A stretch of 64,000 nucleotides of DNA. It comes from Gemmatimonadota bacterium (lineage in GTDB: Bacteria > Gemmatimonadota > Gemmatimonadetes > Longimicrobiales > Gaopeijiaceae). The notes beneath the pieces are model-generated. The model saw only the letters and a list, made by a program, of their open reading frames with translations. It searched no databases and was not told where the DNA came from. The stretch is taken from the NCBI GenBank assembly GCA_015664885.1, contig DQPL01000039.1, positions 1-64,000 of the forward strand, in the 5' to 3' direction. This document shows, piece by piece, positions 27,480-35,128 of the stretch (position 1 is the first letter of the stretch; each line of letters opens with the position of its first letter). The translations under genes and the position numbers were made by a program.

Positions 27480-27495
27480 TGGCATGAGGATTGCT
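27480..27495 (+). promoter_or_regulatory. Sigma-54 (-24/-12) promoter candidate
   Basis: TGGCATG-AGGA-TTGCT agrees at every defined position with the RpoN consensus TGGCAYR-N4-TTGCW. Transcription would start about 12 bases downstream (~27507), leaving ~35 nt of leader before the barrel gene ATG at 27543. The ~50 bases upstream are AT-richer than the surroundings, as expected for an activator/IHF region. No bEBP gene is in this window. Confidence 0.55.
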
Positions 27496-27542
27496 CCGAG
27501 CGATGGTAGGACGGAACCCTGGTGGGACAGGAGAGATCCAGC

Positions 27543-28313
27543 ATGACTCTGACGCGGCGAACGCTCACGATACAGGCGCTCCTGGTGGCGGGACTCTTCG
27601 CGGTGATTCGCCCTGGAGACGTTGCAGCCCAGGGGGGTGACGGCTTCCTGTTCAAGGTGCCTGTGGTAACGGTCGGGTTCCGTATGGGCTACGCTCTGCC
27701 GAACGTAGGAAGCGATCTCTTCGCGCACACTCGAGATCAACTCACGATCGAGAGCGGTGACTTCGCCGGTGGCTACTATGGTGGAGAGCTCGCGGTCCGA
27801 CTGTCCAGTCGGCTGGACCTGGCGATCGGCGTCGGCTACGCGGGCTCGAGCACTCGGTCCGAGTTCCGCGACTTTGTCGAAGTCGTCGGCAACGACAGCC
27901 TGGCGATCGAACAGGTCACCGATTTCTCGACCACCCCGCTCACGCTCAGCGCGAAGTACTATCTGACCGACCGGGGACGCAGCATCGGTCGGTTCGCATG
28001 GGTACCGAGCACCGTCAACGTGTATGTCGGTGGTGGATTCGGCTTCACGTACTACAAATTCGATCAGGTCGGCGATTGGATCGACTTCGAGACGCTCGAC
28101 ATCTTCGCTTCACGATTCGAGTCGAGCGGTACGGGCGTTCAGGTGCACTCGCTCGCCGGGCTCGACTTTTCGATCAACAAGCGGGTGTTCCTCACGGGTG
28201 AGGGTCGCTACCTCTGGGCGGACGCGGGTGTAAATGAGAGATTCTTTGAAGGGTTCGATGATGTGGACCTCTCCGGCTTTCAGTTCACAGTCGGAATTTC
28301 GGCCCGGTTTTAA
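27543..28313 (+). CDS. Outer-membrane beta-barrel protein
   Basis: A 256-residue exported protein. It has a signal peptide of about 28 residues (cut near VAA-QGGD), then alternating hydrophobic/polar strands rich in Gly and Tyr (GFRMGYALPNVG, ARLDLAIGVGY-like strands, VYVGGGFGFTYYKF), ending in Phe (GISARF), the usual outer-membrane insertion signal. It resembles small OmpW/OmpA-like barrels but I cannot name the family. The start at 27543 follows AGGAGA; an in-frame GTG at 27522 is less likely. It lies behind the sigma-54-type site and 15 bases before the next gene, so both may be co-transcribed. Confidence 0.75.
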   Translation: MTLTRRTLTIQALLVAGLFAVIRPGDVAAQGGDGFLFKVPVVTVGFRMGYALPNVGSDLFAHTRDQLTIESGDFAGGYYGGELAVRLSSRLDLAIGVGYAGSSTRSEFRDFVEVVGNDSLAIEQVTDFSTTPLTLSAKYYLTDRGRSIGRFAWVPSTVNVYVGGGFGFTYYKFDQVGDWIDFETLDIFASRFESSGTGVQVHSLAGLDFSINKRVFLTGEGRYLWADAGVNERFFEGFDDVDLSGFQFTVGISARF

Positions 28314-28328
28314 CCGGAAGGGACGAGC

Positions 28329-29516
28329 ATGATGAAAGCACATCGCTACGGTATGGGCGTTCTTTCGGCCGCATTGCTGGCGGCTGCGCTGACCATGGCC
28401 CCGCTGACCGCGCAAGATGTGGATGGTCGTTGGATGGCCTTCCTAGGGTGCTGGGAACCGACCGGTGAGGTGGCCGAGTCGGGGCTCCTCTGCGTTCGCC
28501 CGGCCGACAACGGTGTCGAGTTGTTCACGGTCGTCGAGGGCGAGATCACGACCAGCGACATCATGGTCGCGAACGCCGAGCAGCGGCCCAGGAACATGGA
28601 GGGTTGCGAGGGCTGGGAGGCAGCGGAATTCTCGGCCGATGGCCGCCGCGTGTTCACGCGTTCCGAATTCGCCTGCGGTGGAGGCGAGCCTAGGGCCTCT
28701 TCCGGTGTGATGTCCCTGACCGCACCCACACAGTGGCTCGACGTGCGCTCGATGGATGTCGGCGGAGAACAGGTTGCCTGGGTGCAGGAGTACCGGCTGG
28801 TCGGTCCGGCGCGCATGGCGGAGGCGGGTGTCGACGACGCTACTCGGAACCTCGGTATGGCGGTGCGCTCAGCTCGTATGTCGGCGTCCCGACGCATCAC
28901 CTTGCGCGAGGTCCGTGAGGCCGCGCAGAAAGTTGAGAGCAAGGCCGTCGAGGCATGGGTCGCGGGACGTGGCGAGCGCTTTGACATTGACGCGGACGCC
29001 CTGATCGAGCTCGCTGACGACGGAATCGAGGAGAGCATCATCGATGTGGTCGTCGCGGTCAGCCACCCCGAGACGTTTCAGATCGATGCCGGTGCGGACG
29101 CCCGCACGCGTGAAGGGAGACTTCGTGGTACTCGCGTAGGGGACGGCTACACGTATGGCAACTCCCCGCGCTATGCCTTTGGCGCTCGCTCCTTTTTCTG
29201 GGACCCGTTCTACTACGGCTCGTATGGGTACAGCCCGTTCAACTCCTTCGGCGGCGGGCTCTACGGCAACCGCTACGGCTACGGGTATGGCTATGGCGGC
29301 GGCTACTACACGCCGGTCACGATAAATCGCGTCCAGCCGGATCGCGGCAGCGTGGTCAACGGCCGGGGATACAGACGGACCGGTGGCAGCAGCACGAGTT
29401 CCGGGGGCGTGCGCACTACCGGTGGTAGCTCTAGCGCAGGTCCATCGCGTGGAAGCAGCTCCGGGTCCTCCGGTACCGGCAGGACCGCGACGCGAAGGAG
29501 TGGCGGCCGGCGCTGA
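28329..29516 (+). CDS. Exported protein with Gly/Tyr- and Ser/Gly-rich tail, unknown function
   Basis: A 395-residue protein with a signal peptide (cut near LTA-QDVD, about residue 29). Residues ~30-160 form a domain with several cysteines (FLGCWEPTGE, GLLCVRP, EGCEGWE, FACGGG). Residues ~180-250 are helical (ITLREVREAAQKVESKAVEAW). From ~280 the sequence becomes aromatic and glycine-rich (repeats of YG, e.g. NRYGYGYGYGGGYY), then Ser/Thr/Gly-rich, ending RRSGGRR. The tail looks unstructured or cell-surface-associated. No known family recognised. A strong terminator follows. Confidence 0.7.
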   Translation: MMKAHRYGMGVLSAALLAAALTMAPLTAQDVDGRWMAFLGCWEPTGEVAESGLLCVRPADNGVELFTVVEGEITTSDIMVANAEQRPRNMEGCEGWEAAEFSADGRRVFTRSEFACGGGEPRASSGVMSLTAPTQWLDVRSMDVGGEQVAWVQEYRLVGPARMAEAGVDDATRNLGMAVRSARMSASRRITLREVREAAQKVESKAVEAWVAGRGERFDIDADALIELADDGIEESIIDVVVAVSHPETFQIDAGADARTREGRLRGTRVGDGYTYGNSPRYAFGARSFFWDPFYYGSYGYSPFNSFGGGLYGNRYGYGYGYGGGYYTPVTINRVQPDRGSVVNGRGYRRTGGSSTSSGGVRTTGGSSSAGPSRGSSSGSSGTGRTATRRSGGRR

Positions 29517-29538
29517 TTGGCGCCCCGACTGGAGAGTG

Positions 29539-29572
29539 AACCGGGGGCCTTCGTGGCCCCCGGTTTTTTTTT
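29539..29572 (+). terminator. Rho-independent terminator
   Basis: A near-perfect hairpin (AACCGGGGGCC / GGCCCCCGGTT, loop TTCGT) is followed by nine T. It ends the transcript of the preceding exported-protein gene and isolates the glnS operon. Confidence 0.93.
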
Positions 29573-29655
29573 CGCTCTGTGGCCGGTCTCTAGCTAACTT
29601 TGCCGGCTCGTATTCGCCCCTCCGCCCAGTAGGGGCGCGCACCTCTGGACCCCCG

Positions 29656-32043
29656 ATGATGAGCACCAACAAGGGCCATACTCCGGCCAGGGACTTCATT
29701 CGCCAGATCGTGAAGGCGGACGTGGAGAGCGGACGCTACGACGGCCGCGTCGTGACACGCTTTCCGCCGGAGCCGAACGGCTATCTGCATGTCGGCCACG
29801 TCAAGGCGATTTCCCTGAACTTCGGCATCGCGGAGGAGTTCGGCGGGCGGTACCACTTGCGCTTCGACGACACGAATCCGGAGAGCGAGGACGAGGAATA
29901 TGTGCTCTCCATGCAGGAGGATATTCGGTGGCTCGGGTTCGATTGGGGGGAACACCTGTACTTCGCGTCCGACTACTTTGGCCAGCTCTACCACTTCGCC
30001 GAGGTGCTGATCAAGAAGGGACTGGCCTACGTCGATTCGCAGTCTGGAGTGGAGATCCGAGAGAGTCGGGGCACCGTCACGGAGCCCGGTGTCGATAGTC
30101 CGTATCGCATGCGTTCAACCGAGGAGAACCTGGACCTCTTCCGTCGCATGCGGGCCTGCGAGTTCGAAGACGGCGCGCACGTGTTGCGCGGCAAGATCGA
30201 CATGGCGTCACCCAACATGCTCATGCGCGATCCCGTGCTCTACCGGATCCGACACGCGCACCATTATAGGCAGGGCGACGAGTGGTGCATCTATCCGCTG
30301 TACGACTTTGCGCACTGCCTGGAGGACGCGATCGAAGGCGTAACGCACTCTCTCTGCTCGATCGAGTTCACCAACAACCGTGAGATCTACGACTGGGTCC
30401 TGGAGAGCGTCGGCTTCGAGGAGCCTCGTCCGCATCAGTACGAGTTCGCTCGGTTGGAGATCCAGAACGCCGTGCTCTCCAAGCGCAGCATTCTACCGCT
30501 TGTGGAGGCCGGTGCGGTGTCCGGCTGGGACGACCCGAGGCTCTCCACCCTGCGCGGTTTTCGTCGTCGCGGGGTGCCGCCTGAGGCGCTGCGCAATTTC
30601 GTTGGGATGGTCGGGATCGCGCGTACCGAGTCGACCATCGACGTCGCCAAGCTGGACTTCGCGATCCGCGACGTTCTGAACGACTCGGCGCCCAGGGTGA
30701 TGGCGGTGCTGGATCCGCTCAAGATCGTGCTCAGCAACTACGTCGAGGGGCCCGGAGAGGTGCTTGAGGCGCCGTATTACCCTCACGACGTGCCCTTGCA
30801 GGGGTCGAGGGGGGTGCCCTTCGCTCGGGAGCTCTACATCGAGCGCGCGGACTTCGCGGAAAATCCACCCAAGGGGTTCCGGCGCCTGGTGCCGGGCGGC
30901 GAGGTACGCCTCCGCTACGCATACGTCATCCGGTGCGAGGAAGTCGTCAAGGACGCCGAAGGGAAGATCGTGGAGCTCCGCTGTAGCTACGATGCCGAGA
31001 CACGAGGTGGCGATACGCCGGATGGGCGTAAGGTGAAGGGCACAGTACAGTGGGTTTCGGCGCAGCACGCGCTGGACGCGGAAGTGCGCCTGTACGAGCG
31101 CCTCTTCCTCGACGGTGCGTCCCAGGCCGAGCAGGACGAGCCGGTCGACCTACTCGCGCGGGTGAATCCGAAGTCGATAACGGTCATCGAGGGTGCCAAG
31201 ATCGAGCCCTCGGTGGCGGACGATCCCGACGATACCCGGTATCAGTTCGAACGTACGGGATACTTCTGGCGTGACCCGGTGGATGGGAGTGTCGAGAGGT
31301 TGGTGTTCAACCGAATCGTGCCGCTCAAGGACAGCTGGGGCAGAAAGACCGCCAAGTCTGCGCCCGCCTCGCCTGAGTCTGTTTCGAGTTCGACGGTGAT
31401 GCCGGTCGTTGCCGAAATGCCGACGAGCTCTGGCGGTGTGAAAGGACCGATACGTGAGCGCCCCGCGGTGAGCGAGCAGCGTGCCGCGGCTCGCACGGCC
31501 GATCCTTCGCTAGCCGCCCGCTTCGAGCGCTACTCGACCGAGCTGGGCTTGAGCATCGAACACGCCGATCTGCTTTCCGCGTCCCACGCGACCGGTGATT
31601 TCTTCGAGGCTGCGCTCCAGGCTCATGCAGAACCGAGCGAAGTCGCGGCGTGGATGGTGACCGACCTACGCGGCCTGCGGGGGGATCGTGCCTTGGCTGG
31701 ACTTCCGTTTGGCGGTGAGGCGCTCGGCGCTTTGGCTGCTCTGGTGGCCGGCGGCCGCGTCTCTCGACGAGCCGCGAAGGACGTGCTCGCCAGGATGGTG
31801 GAGCAGGGCGGTGACCCGTCGGACCTCGTGGCCGAGATGGGGCTCGAGCAGGTCGACGACCATGAAGCGCTGCAGTCGGTGATCAGCCAGGTGCTTGAGG
31901 CGTGGCCGGACAAGGTCGACGACTATCGTGCGGGCAAGAAGAACCTGATCGGACTGTTCGTCGGCGAGGTGATGAAGGCCACGCGCGGGGCGGCGGATCC
32001 GAACGCTGTGCGGGGGCTGCTCACGACGAGCTTGGAGGAGTGA
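29656..32043 (+). CDS. glnS: Glutaminyl-tRNA synthetase with C-terminal GatB/YqeY domain
   Basis: A 795-residue class I synthetase charging tRNA-Gln directly. Seen: PPEPNGYLHVGHVKAI (HIGH signature HVGH), the GlnRS segment RFDDTNPESE, VLSKRSI (KMSKS signature), and the anticodon-binding barrels to about residue 570. Residues ~600-795 form an added domain like the GatB/YqeY tail (LSRRAAKDVLARM-type helices, ending DPNAVRGLLTTSLEE). A YqeY tail on GlnRS is known from Deinococcus, where it aids tRNA-Gln binding. The start is the first of two ATGs at 29656/29659. A gene for GluRS follows two bases later. Confidence 0.95.
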   Translation: MMSTNKGHTPARDFIRQIVKADVESGRYDGRVVTRFPPEPNGYLHVGHVKAISLNFGIAEEFGGRYHLRFDDTNPESEDEEYVLSMQEDIRWLGFDWGEHLYFASDYFGQLYHFAEVLIKKGLAYVDSQSGVEIRESRGTVTEPGVDSPYRMRSTEENLDLFRRMRACEFEDGAHVLRGKIDMASPNMLMRDPVLYRIRHAHHYRQGDEWCIYPLYDFAHCLEDAIEGVTHSLCSIEFTNNREIYDWVLESVGFEEPRPHQYEFARLEIQNAVLSKRSILPLVEAGAVSGWDDPRLSTLRGFRRRGVPPEALRNFVGMVGIARTESTIDVAKLDFAIRDVLNDSAPRVMAVLDPLKIVLSNYVEGPGEVLEAPYYPHDVPLQGSRGVPFARELYIERADFAENPPKGFRRLVPGGEVRLRYAYVIRCEEVVKDAEGKIVELRCSYDAETRGGDTPDGRKVKGTVQWVSAQHALDAEVRLYERLFLDGASQAEQDEPVDLLARVNPKSITVIEGAKIEPSVADDPDDTRYQFERTGYFWRDPVDGSVERLVFNRIVPLKDSWGRKTAKSAPASPESVSSSTVMPVVAEMPTSSGGVKGPIRERPAVSEQRAAARTADPSLAARFERYSTELGLSIEHADLLSASHATGDFFEAALQAHAEPSEVAAWMVTDLRGLRGDRALAGLPFGGEALGALAALVAGGRVSRRAAKDVLARMVEQGGDPSDLVAEMGLEQVDDHEALQSVISQVLEAWPDKVDDYRAGKKNLIGLFVGEVMKATRGAADPNAVRGLLTTSLEE

Positions 32044-32045
32044 CA

Positions 32046-33491
32046 GTGCGTGTCCGCTTCGCCCCGTCTCCGACGGGGTACCTGCACGTCGGCGGAGCTC
32101 GAACCGCACTCTTCAATTGGCTGCTCGCCCGCAAGGCGGGGGGTGTCGTCATCCTGCGCGTCGAGGACACCGACCGCGCGCGCTCCAGCGAGGAGGCCAC
32201 ACAGGCGATCCTCGAAGGTCTGGGGTGGCTCGGCATCGACTGGGACATCGGCCCGCTTTTCCAGAGCGAAGGCGTCGAGCGGCATCGAGCCGACGCGTTG
32301 CGACTTCTCGAAGAGGGTAAGGCCTACCGTGATTTCGCCGATCCAGCCGCGATCCGAGCAGAGGCTGAAGAGCGGGGCGTGCACCCGAGCCGTGTCGCAC
32401 GCGAAAAAGCAGATCTCGTAGCGGAGGACGAGTCCGCTGCCCGCGCCGCCGCCGGCGAAGCCTTCGCCGTACGCTTCCGTGTGCCCGCGGGCGAGACTCG
32501 CTTCACCGACTTGGTGCACGGCGACATGCGCTTTGGTAACGACGACATCGACGATCTCGTCATCCTGCGCAGCGACGGCACCCCCGTATACAACCTGGCG
32601 GTCGTGTCGGACGACGCGCACATGCGGATCACCCATGTGATCCGCGGCGACGACCACCTCTCCAACACGCCCAAACAGGTGCTGCTCTACCGTGCCCTCG
32701 GGCTACCCGAGCCGGCGTTCGCGCATGTCCCGCTCATCCTGGGTCCGGACGGCAAGCGACTCTCGAAACGCCACGGAGCGACTGCTGTCGGCGAGTACGA
32801 GTCTCAGGGGCTGCTGCCGGAGGCGATGGTCAATTTCCTGGCGCTGCTCGGGTGGAGTCCTGGCGACGACCGCGAAATCATGGAATTGGACGAGCTGGTG
32901 GCGGCCTTCTCGATGGAGCGTGTGCTCAAGAAGAGCGCGGTCTTCGATTCGGATAAGCTCATGTGGCTCAACGGAAAACGCCTCGCTGCGAAGCCCACTC
33001 CCGAGCTGATAGACACGGTTTGTGCGCGCCTGGAGGCGGTCGCGGGGGTCGATCGGGTCAGGCTCCAGGACGCCGAGTGGATGAGCCGCCTCATAGATCT
33101 GATCAAGAGTCGCGCACGTACCATTGACGATCTTGCGGACCAAGCGGTGCCGTTCGCGGCGGACGAGCTGGAGTACGAAGACAAGGCGATAGCCAAGCAT
33201 TGGGACAAGGATCCCGCGGTGGCGCTCGAGCGGCTCGAAGGACTCGCCAGGCTGTGGGCGGACGTAGACTGGACAGAAGAGAAGCTGGAAGAAGGCCTGC
33301 GCGGTATGGCGGAAAGCGTTGGTATCGGTGCCGGAAAGCTCATTCACCCGCTGCGCGTGGCGCTCACGGGCCGTATGTCCAGCCCCGGGATTTTCGAGGT
33401 GCTCATGCTGCTTGGAAAAGACCGCTCGCTGGGCCGGATCGCACTTGGCATCGAACGGACCCGCGACCTCCGAGAAAAACGACTTTCTTGA
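32046..33491 (+). CDS. gltX: Glutamyl-tRNA synthetase
   Basis: A 481-residue class I synthetase. Seen: RFAPSPTGYLHVGGARTALF (HIGH region), LRVEDTDRARSSEEA, the KRLSKRHGATAVGEY motif (KMSKS), and the C-terminal anticodon-binding helical domain. The start is GTG at 32046, right before the conserved N-terminus and two bases after the glnS stop, so the two are translationally linked. Having both GlnRS and GluRS suggests GluRS here is discriminating, but GatCAB cannot be excluded from this window. Confidence 0.96.
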   Translation: MRVRFAPSPTGYLHVGGARTALFNWLLARKAGGVVILRVEDTDRARSSEEATQAILEGLGWLGIDWDIGPLFQSEGVERHRADALRLLEEGKAYRDFADPAAIRAEAEERGVHPSRVAREKADLVAEDESAARAAAGEAFAVRFRVPAGETRFTDLVHGDMRFGNDDIDDLVILRSDGTPVYNLAVVSDDAHMRITHVIRGDDHLSNTPKQVLLYRALGLPEPAFAHVPLILGPDGKRLSKRHGATAVGEYESQGLLPEAMVNFLALLGWSPGDDREIMELDELVAAFSMERVLKKSAVFDSDKLMWLNGKRLAAKPTPELIDTVCARLEAVAGVDRVRLQDAEWMSRLIDLIKSRARTIDDLADQAVPFAADELEYEDKAIAKHWDKDPAVALERLEGLARLWADVDWTEEKLEEGLRGMAESVGIGAGKLIHPLRVALTGRMSSPGIFEVLMLLGKDRSLGRIALGIERTRDLREKRLS

Positions 33492-33517
33492 CACTGTCGA
33501 GACGCGAGCATTAGGAT
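33488..33517 (+). promoter_or_regulatory. Sigma-70-type promoter of lexA
   Basis: TTGACA (33488-33493), an 18-base spacer and TAGGAT (33512-33517). The -35 box overlaps the gltX stop. Transcription would start near 33524, which makes the TTG at 33522 an unlikely translation start and favours the TTG at 33567. Confidence 0.6.
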
Positions 33518-33528
33518 AGCTTTGCCGC

Positions 33529-33546
33529 TGAATCCGGGCGGATTCA
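33529..33546. promoter_or_regulatory. Perfect inverted repeat, likely operator of lexA
   Basis: TGAATCC-GGGC-GGATTCA has 7-base arms and a 4-base spacer. It sits immediately downstream of the -10 box, across or just after the predicted transcription start, where a repressor would block initiation. Autoregulation by the encoded LexA-like protein is the obvious idea. The sequence is unlike the Escherichia or Bacillus SOS boxes. Confidence 0.5.
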
Positions 33547-33566
33547 CAGTATTCCGGGGTTCAAAG

Positions 33567-34262
33567 TTGGCCCGTTCCAACACCATCACACCGCGTGAGG
33601 CTCCGACCACTGGTCGCCGGCTCGAGCCGCTCAGCGAGATCGAGCGCAAGATCCTCGACTTCATGGTCCAGTATCTGCGTGCCAACACGTACCAGCCCTC
33701 TATCCGTGAAATCGGAGAACGGTTCGGTATCAAGAGCACCAAGACGGTCTCAGAACACCTGCAAGCGCTGGCCGATAAGGGCTTCTTGGAGCGCGATCCT
33801 TCGCGCTCGCGCGGCGTAAAAATTCTCGACGTGGATCTCAGCGCCGAGACGGTGTCGGTGCCTTGCTACACCGAGGTGCCGCACTCAACTGGGGCTCGCG
33901 CCGACATCGACATGCACCTGTCGGTCGATCGACGCATGGGTGGGGAGCGGGGGTGCTTCATCGTGAAGGCCAAGGCGAGCGACCTCGCTGTGCTCGGCGT
34001 CGAGGAGGGCGATTTCGTTCTAGTGTCGCCCGCGACGGTCGACGAGGTAAACGACGGCGCCATCGTCGTCGCGCGCGTGGGTACCGACTCGCTGTACCAC
34101 CGGTTCTCGAGGAACGGGAAGGGAGTGTGCTTGGAGTCGTTGAAGCCCGGCGGGGAGGAGTGCGTCGTCGAGGACCTCGAGCAGTTCAATCTTCTCGGGC
34201 GTGTCGCTGCCTTCTTCCGGCGCATGGGCGACACGGCTTCGGTCAATCTGACCCAGCACTAG
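33567..34262 (+). CDS. lexA: LexA-family repressor lacking the Ser/Lys protease dyad
   Basis: About 231 residues. The N-terminal winged HTH is clear (LSEIERKILDFMVQYL, PSIREIGERFGIKSTKTVSEH, LQALADKGFLERDP). The C-terminal half aligns with the S24 peptidase domain (GCFIVKAK...EEGDFVLVSP, NDGAIVVARV, LLGRVAAFFRRM). The catalytic Ser of the RVKGDSM motif is Asp here (KAKASDL), the catalytic Lys of TVKR is His (LYHRF), and no clear Ala-Gly cleavage bond is seen. RecA-stimulated self-cleavage therefore seems impossible, though dimerisation may remain. The start is TTG at 33567 (33522 is an alternative, but it coincides with the predicted transcript start). Tandem with gltX and tadA. Confidence 0.85.
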   Translation: MARSNTITPREAPTTGRRLEPLSEIERKILDFMVQYLRANTYQPSIREIGERFGIKSTKTVSEHLQALADKGFLERDPSRSRGVKILDVDLSAETVSVPCYTEVPHSTGARADIDMHLSVDRRMGGERGCFIVKAKASDLAVLGVEEGDFVLVSPATVDEVNDGAIVVARVGTDSLYHRFSRNGKGVCLESLKPGGEECVVEDLEQFNLLGRVAAFFRRMGDTASVNLTQH

Positions 34263-34279
34263 AAGGCTGTCGAAACCCG

Positions 34280-34759
34280 ATGGCTGAGCAGCCGTCGCCC
34301 GCGCTAGACCCCCTACACATCAGTTGGATGCGTCGTGCTCTGCAGCTGGCACGGGCCGCGGAAGACTTGGGAGAGGTTCCGGTCGGGGCGGTAATCGTTC
34401 GCGACGGAGAGGCGCTCTCAGAGGCTCACAACCGGACTGTAGGCGACTCAGACCCGTGCGCGCACGCCGAAGTACTGGCGATTCGTGCGGCGTCGGCTGT
34501 CCAGGGCGATTGGCGCCTTCTGGACACCGTGCTCTACGTCACCCTGGAGCCATGCGCGATGTGCGCGGGAGCGATTGTGCTGGCACGGATCCCGCACGTA
34601 GTCTTCGCGACTCCCGATCCCAAGGCCGGCATGGCGGGCTCCCTCGAAAACCTGCTTGAGGACGAACGACTCAACCACCGCTGTGAGGTGACGGGTGGTG
34701 TGCTCGGTGAAGAGGCGTCCGAGTTGCTGAAGGGCTTCTTTAGAGCGCGACGGGGATGA
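34280..34759 (+). CDS. tadA: tRNA-specific adenosine deaminase
   Basis: A 159-residue zinc deaminase that makes inosine-34 in tRNA-Arg(ACG). Seen: GEVPVGAVIV, the HAEVLAIRAA motif (zinc His and catalytic Glu) and the PCAMCAGAIVLARIPHVVFA motif with two zinc Cys. Length and N-terminal helix match TadA. The ATG at 34280 follows the lexA stop by 17 bases. An open frame extends upstream but has no support. Confidence 0.94.
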   Translation: MAEQPSPALDPLHISWMRRALQLARAAEDLGEVPVGAVIVRDGEALSEAHNRTVGDSDPCAHAEVLAIRAASAVQGDWRLLDTVLYVTLEPCAMCAGAIVLARIPHVVFATPDPKAGMAGSLENLLEDERLNHRCEVTGGVLGEEASELLKGFFRARRG

Positions 34760-34789
34760 ATCGATCGTGAACGGAGCCGAGCCCCGAGG

Positions 34790-35128
34790 ATGAGCAGCCA
34801 CGCGATGGAACGGCTGCGTGCGGCATTGAGCCAGCGCTATGCCCTGGAGCGTGAGCTGGGCAAGGGCCGCATGGCAACCGTCTATCTGGCCGACGACATC
34901 AAGCACGAGCGTAAGGTCGCGCTGAAGGTTCTGGGGCCCGAGCTCGCCCACGCTGACGATAGGCGCGGATACGATTCTCGCGGAGTGGCCTGGCTCGGGC
35001 GGCACGCCGGAATTCGGTTTCGATCTGGACTCGGCCGGCACAACGTCGCTCGCGTCCGTCTTCACCCCAATCGACGCGTGATCGTCAGAATGAACTGGCT
35101 GGAGCTGATGGTTGATGGCCTTCGGTAG
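34790..35128 (+). pseudogene. Ser/Thr protein kinase remnant with internal deletion
   Basis: The 112-codon frame begins with the N-lobe start of a bacterial kinase: AALSQRYALERELGKGRMATVYLADD (P-loop with Arg where the second Gly of GxGGM is usual) and KVALKVLGPELAHA (catalytic Lys). Right after the Lys strand the similarity stops and a short tail follows that ends NWLELMVDGLR. That resembles the C-terminal NW(F/L)EEL of the long beta-propeller kinases common in Gemmatimonadota, so this may be the two ends of one gene with the middle lost. The kinase start is certain; the tail identity is weak. No active-site loop remains. Confidence 0.7.
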
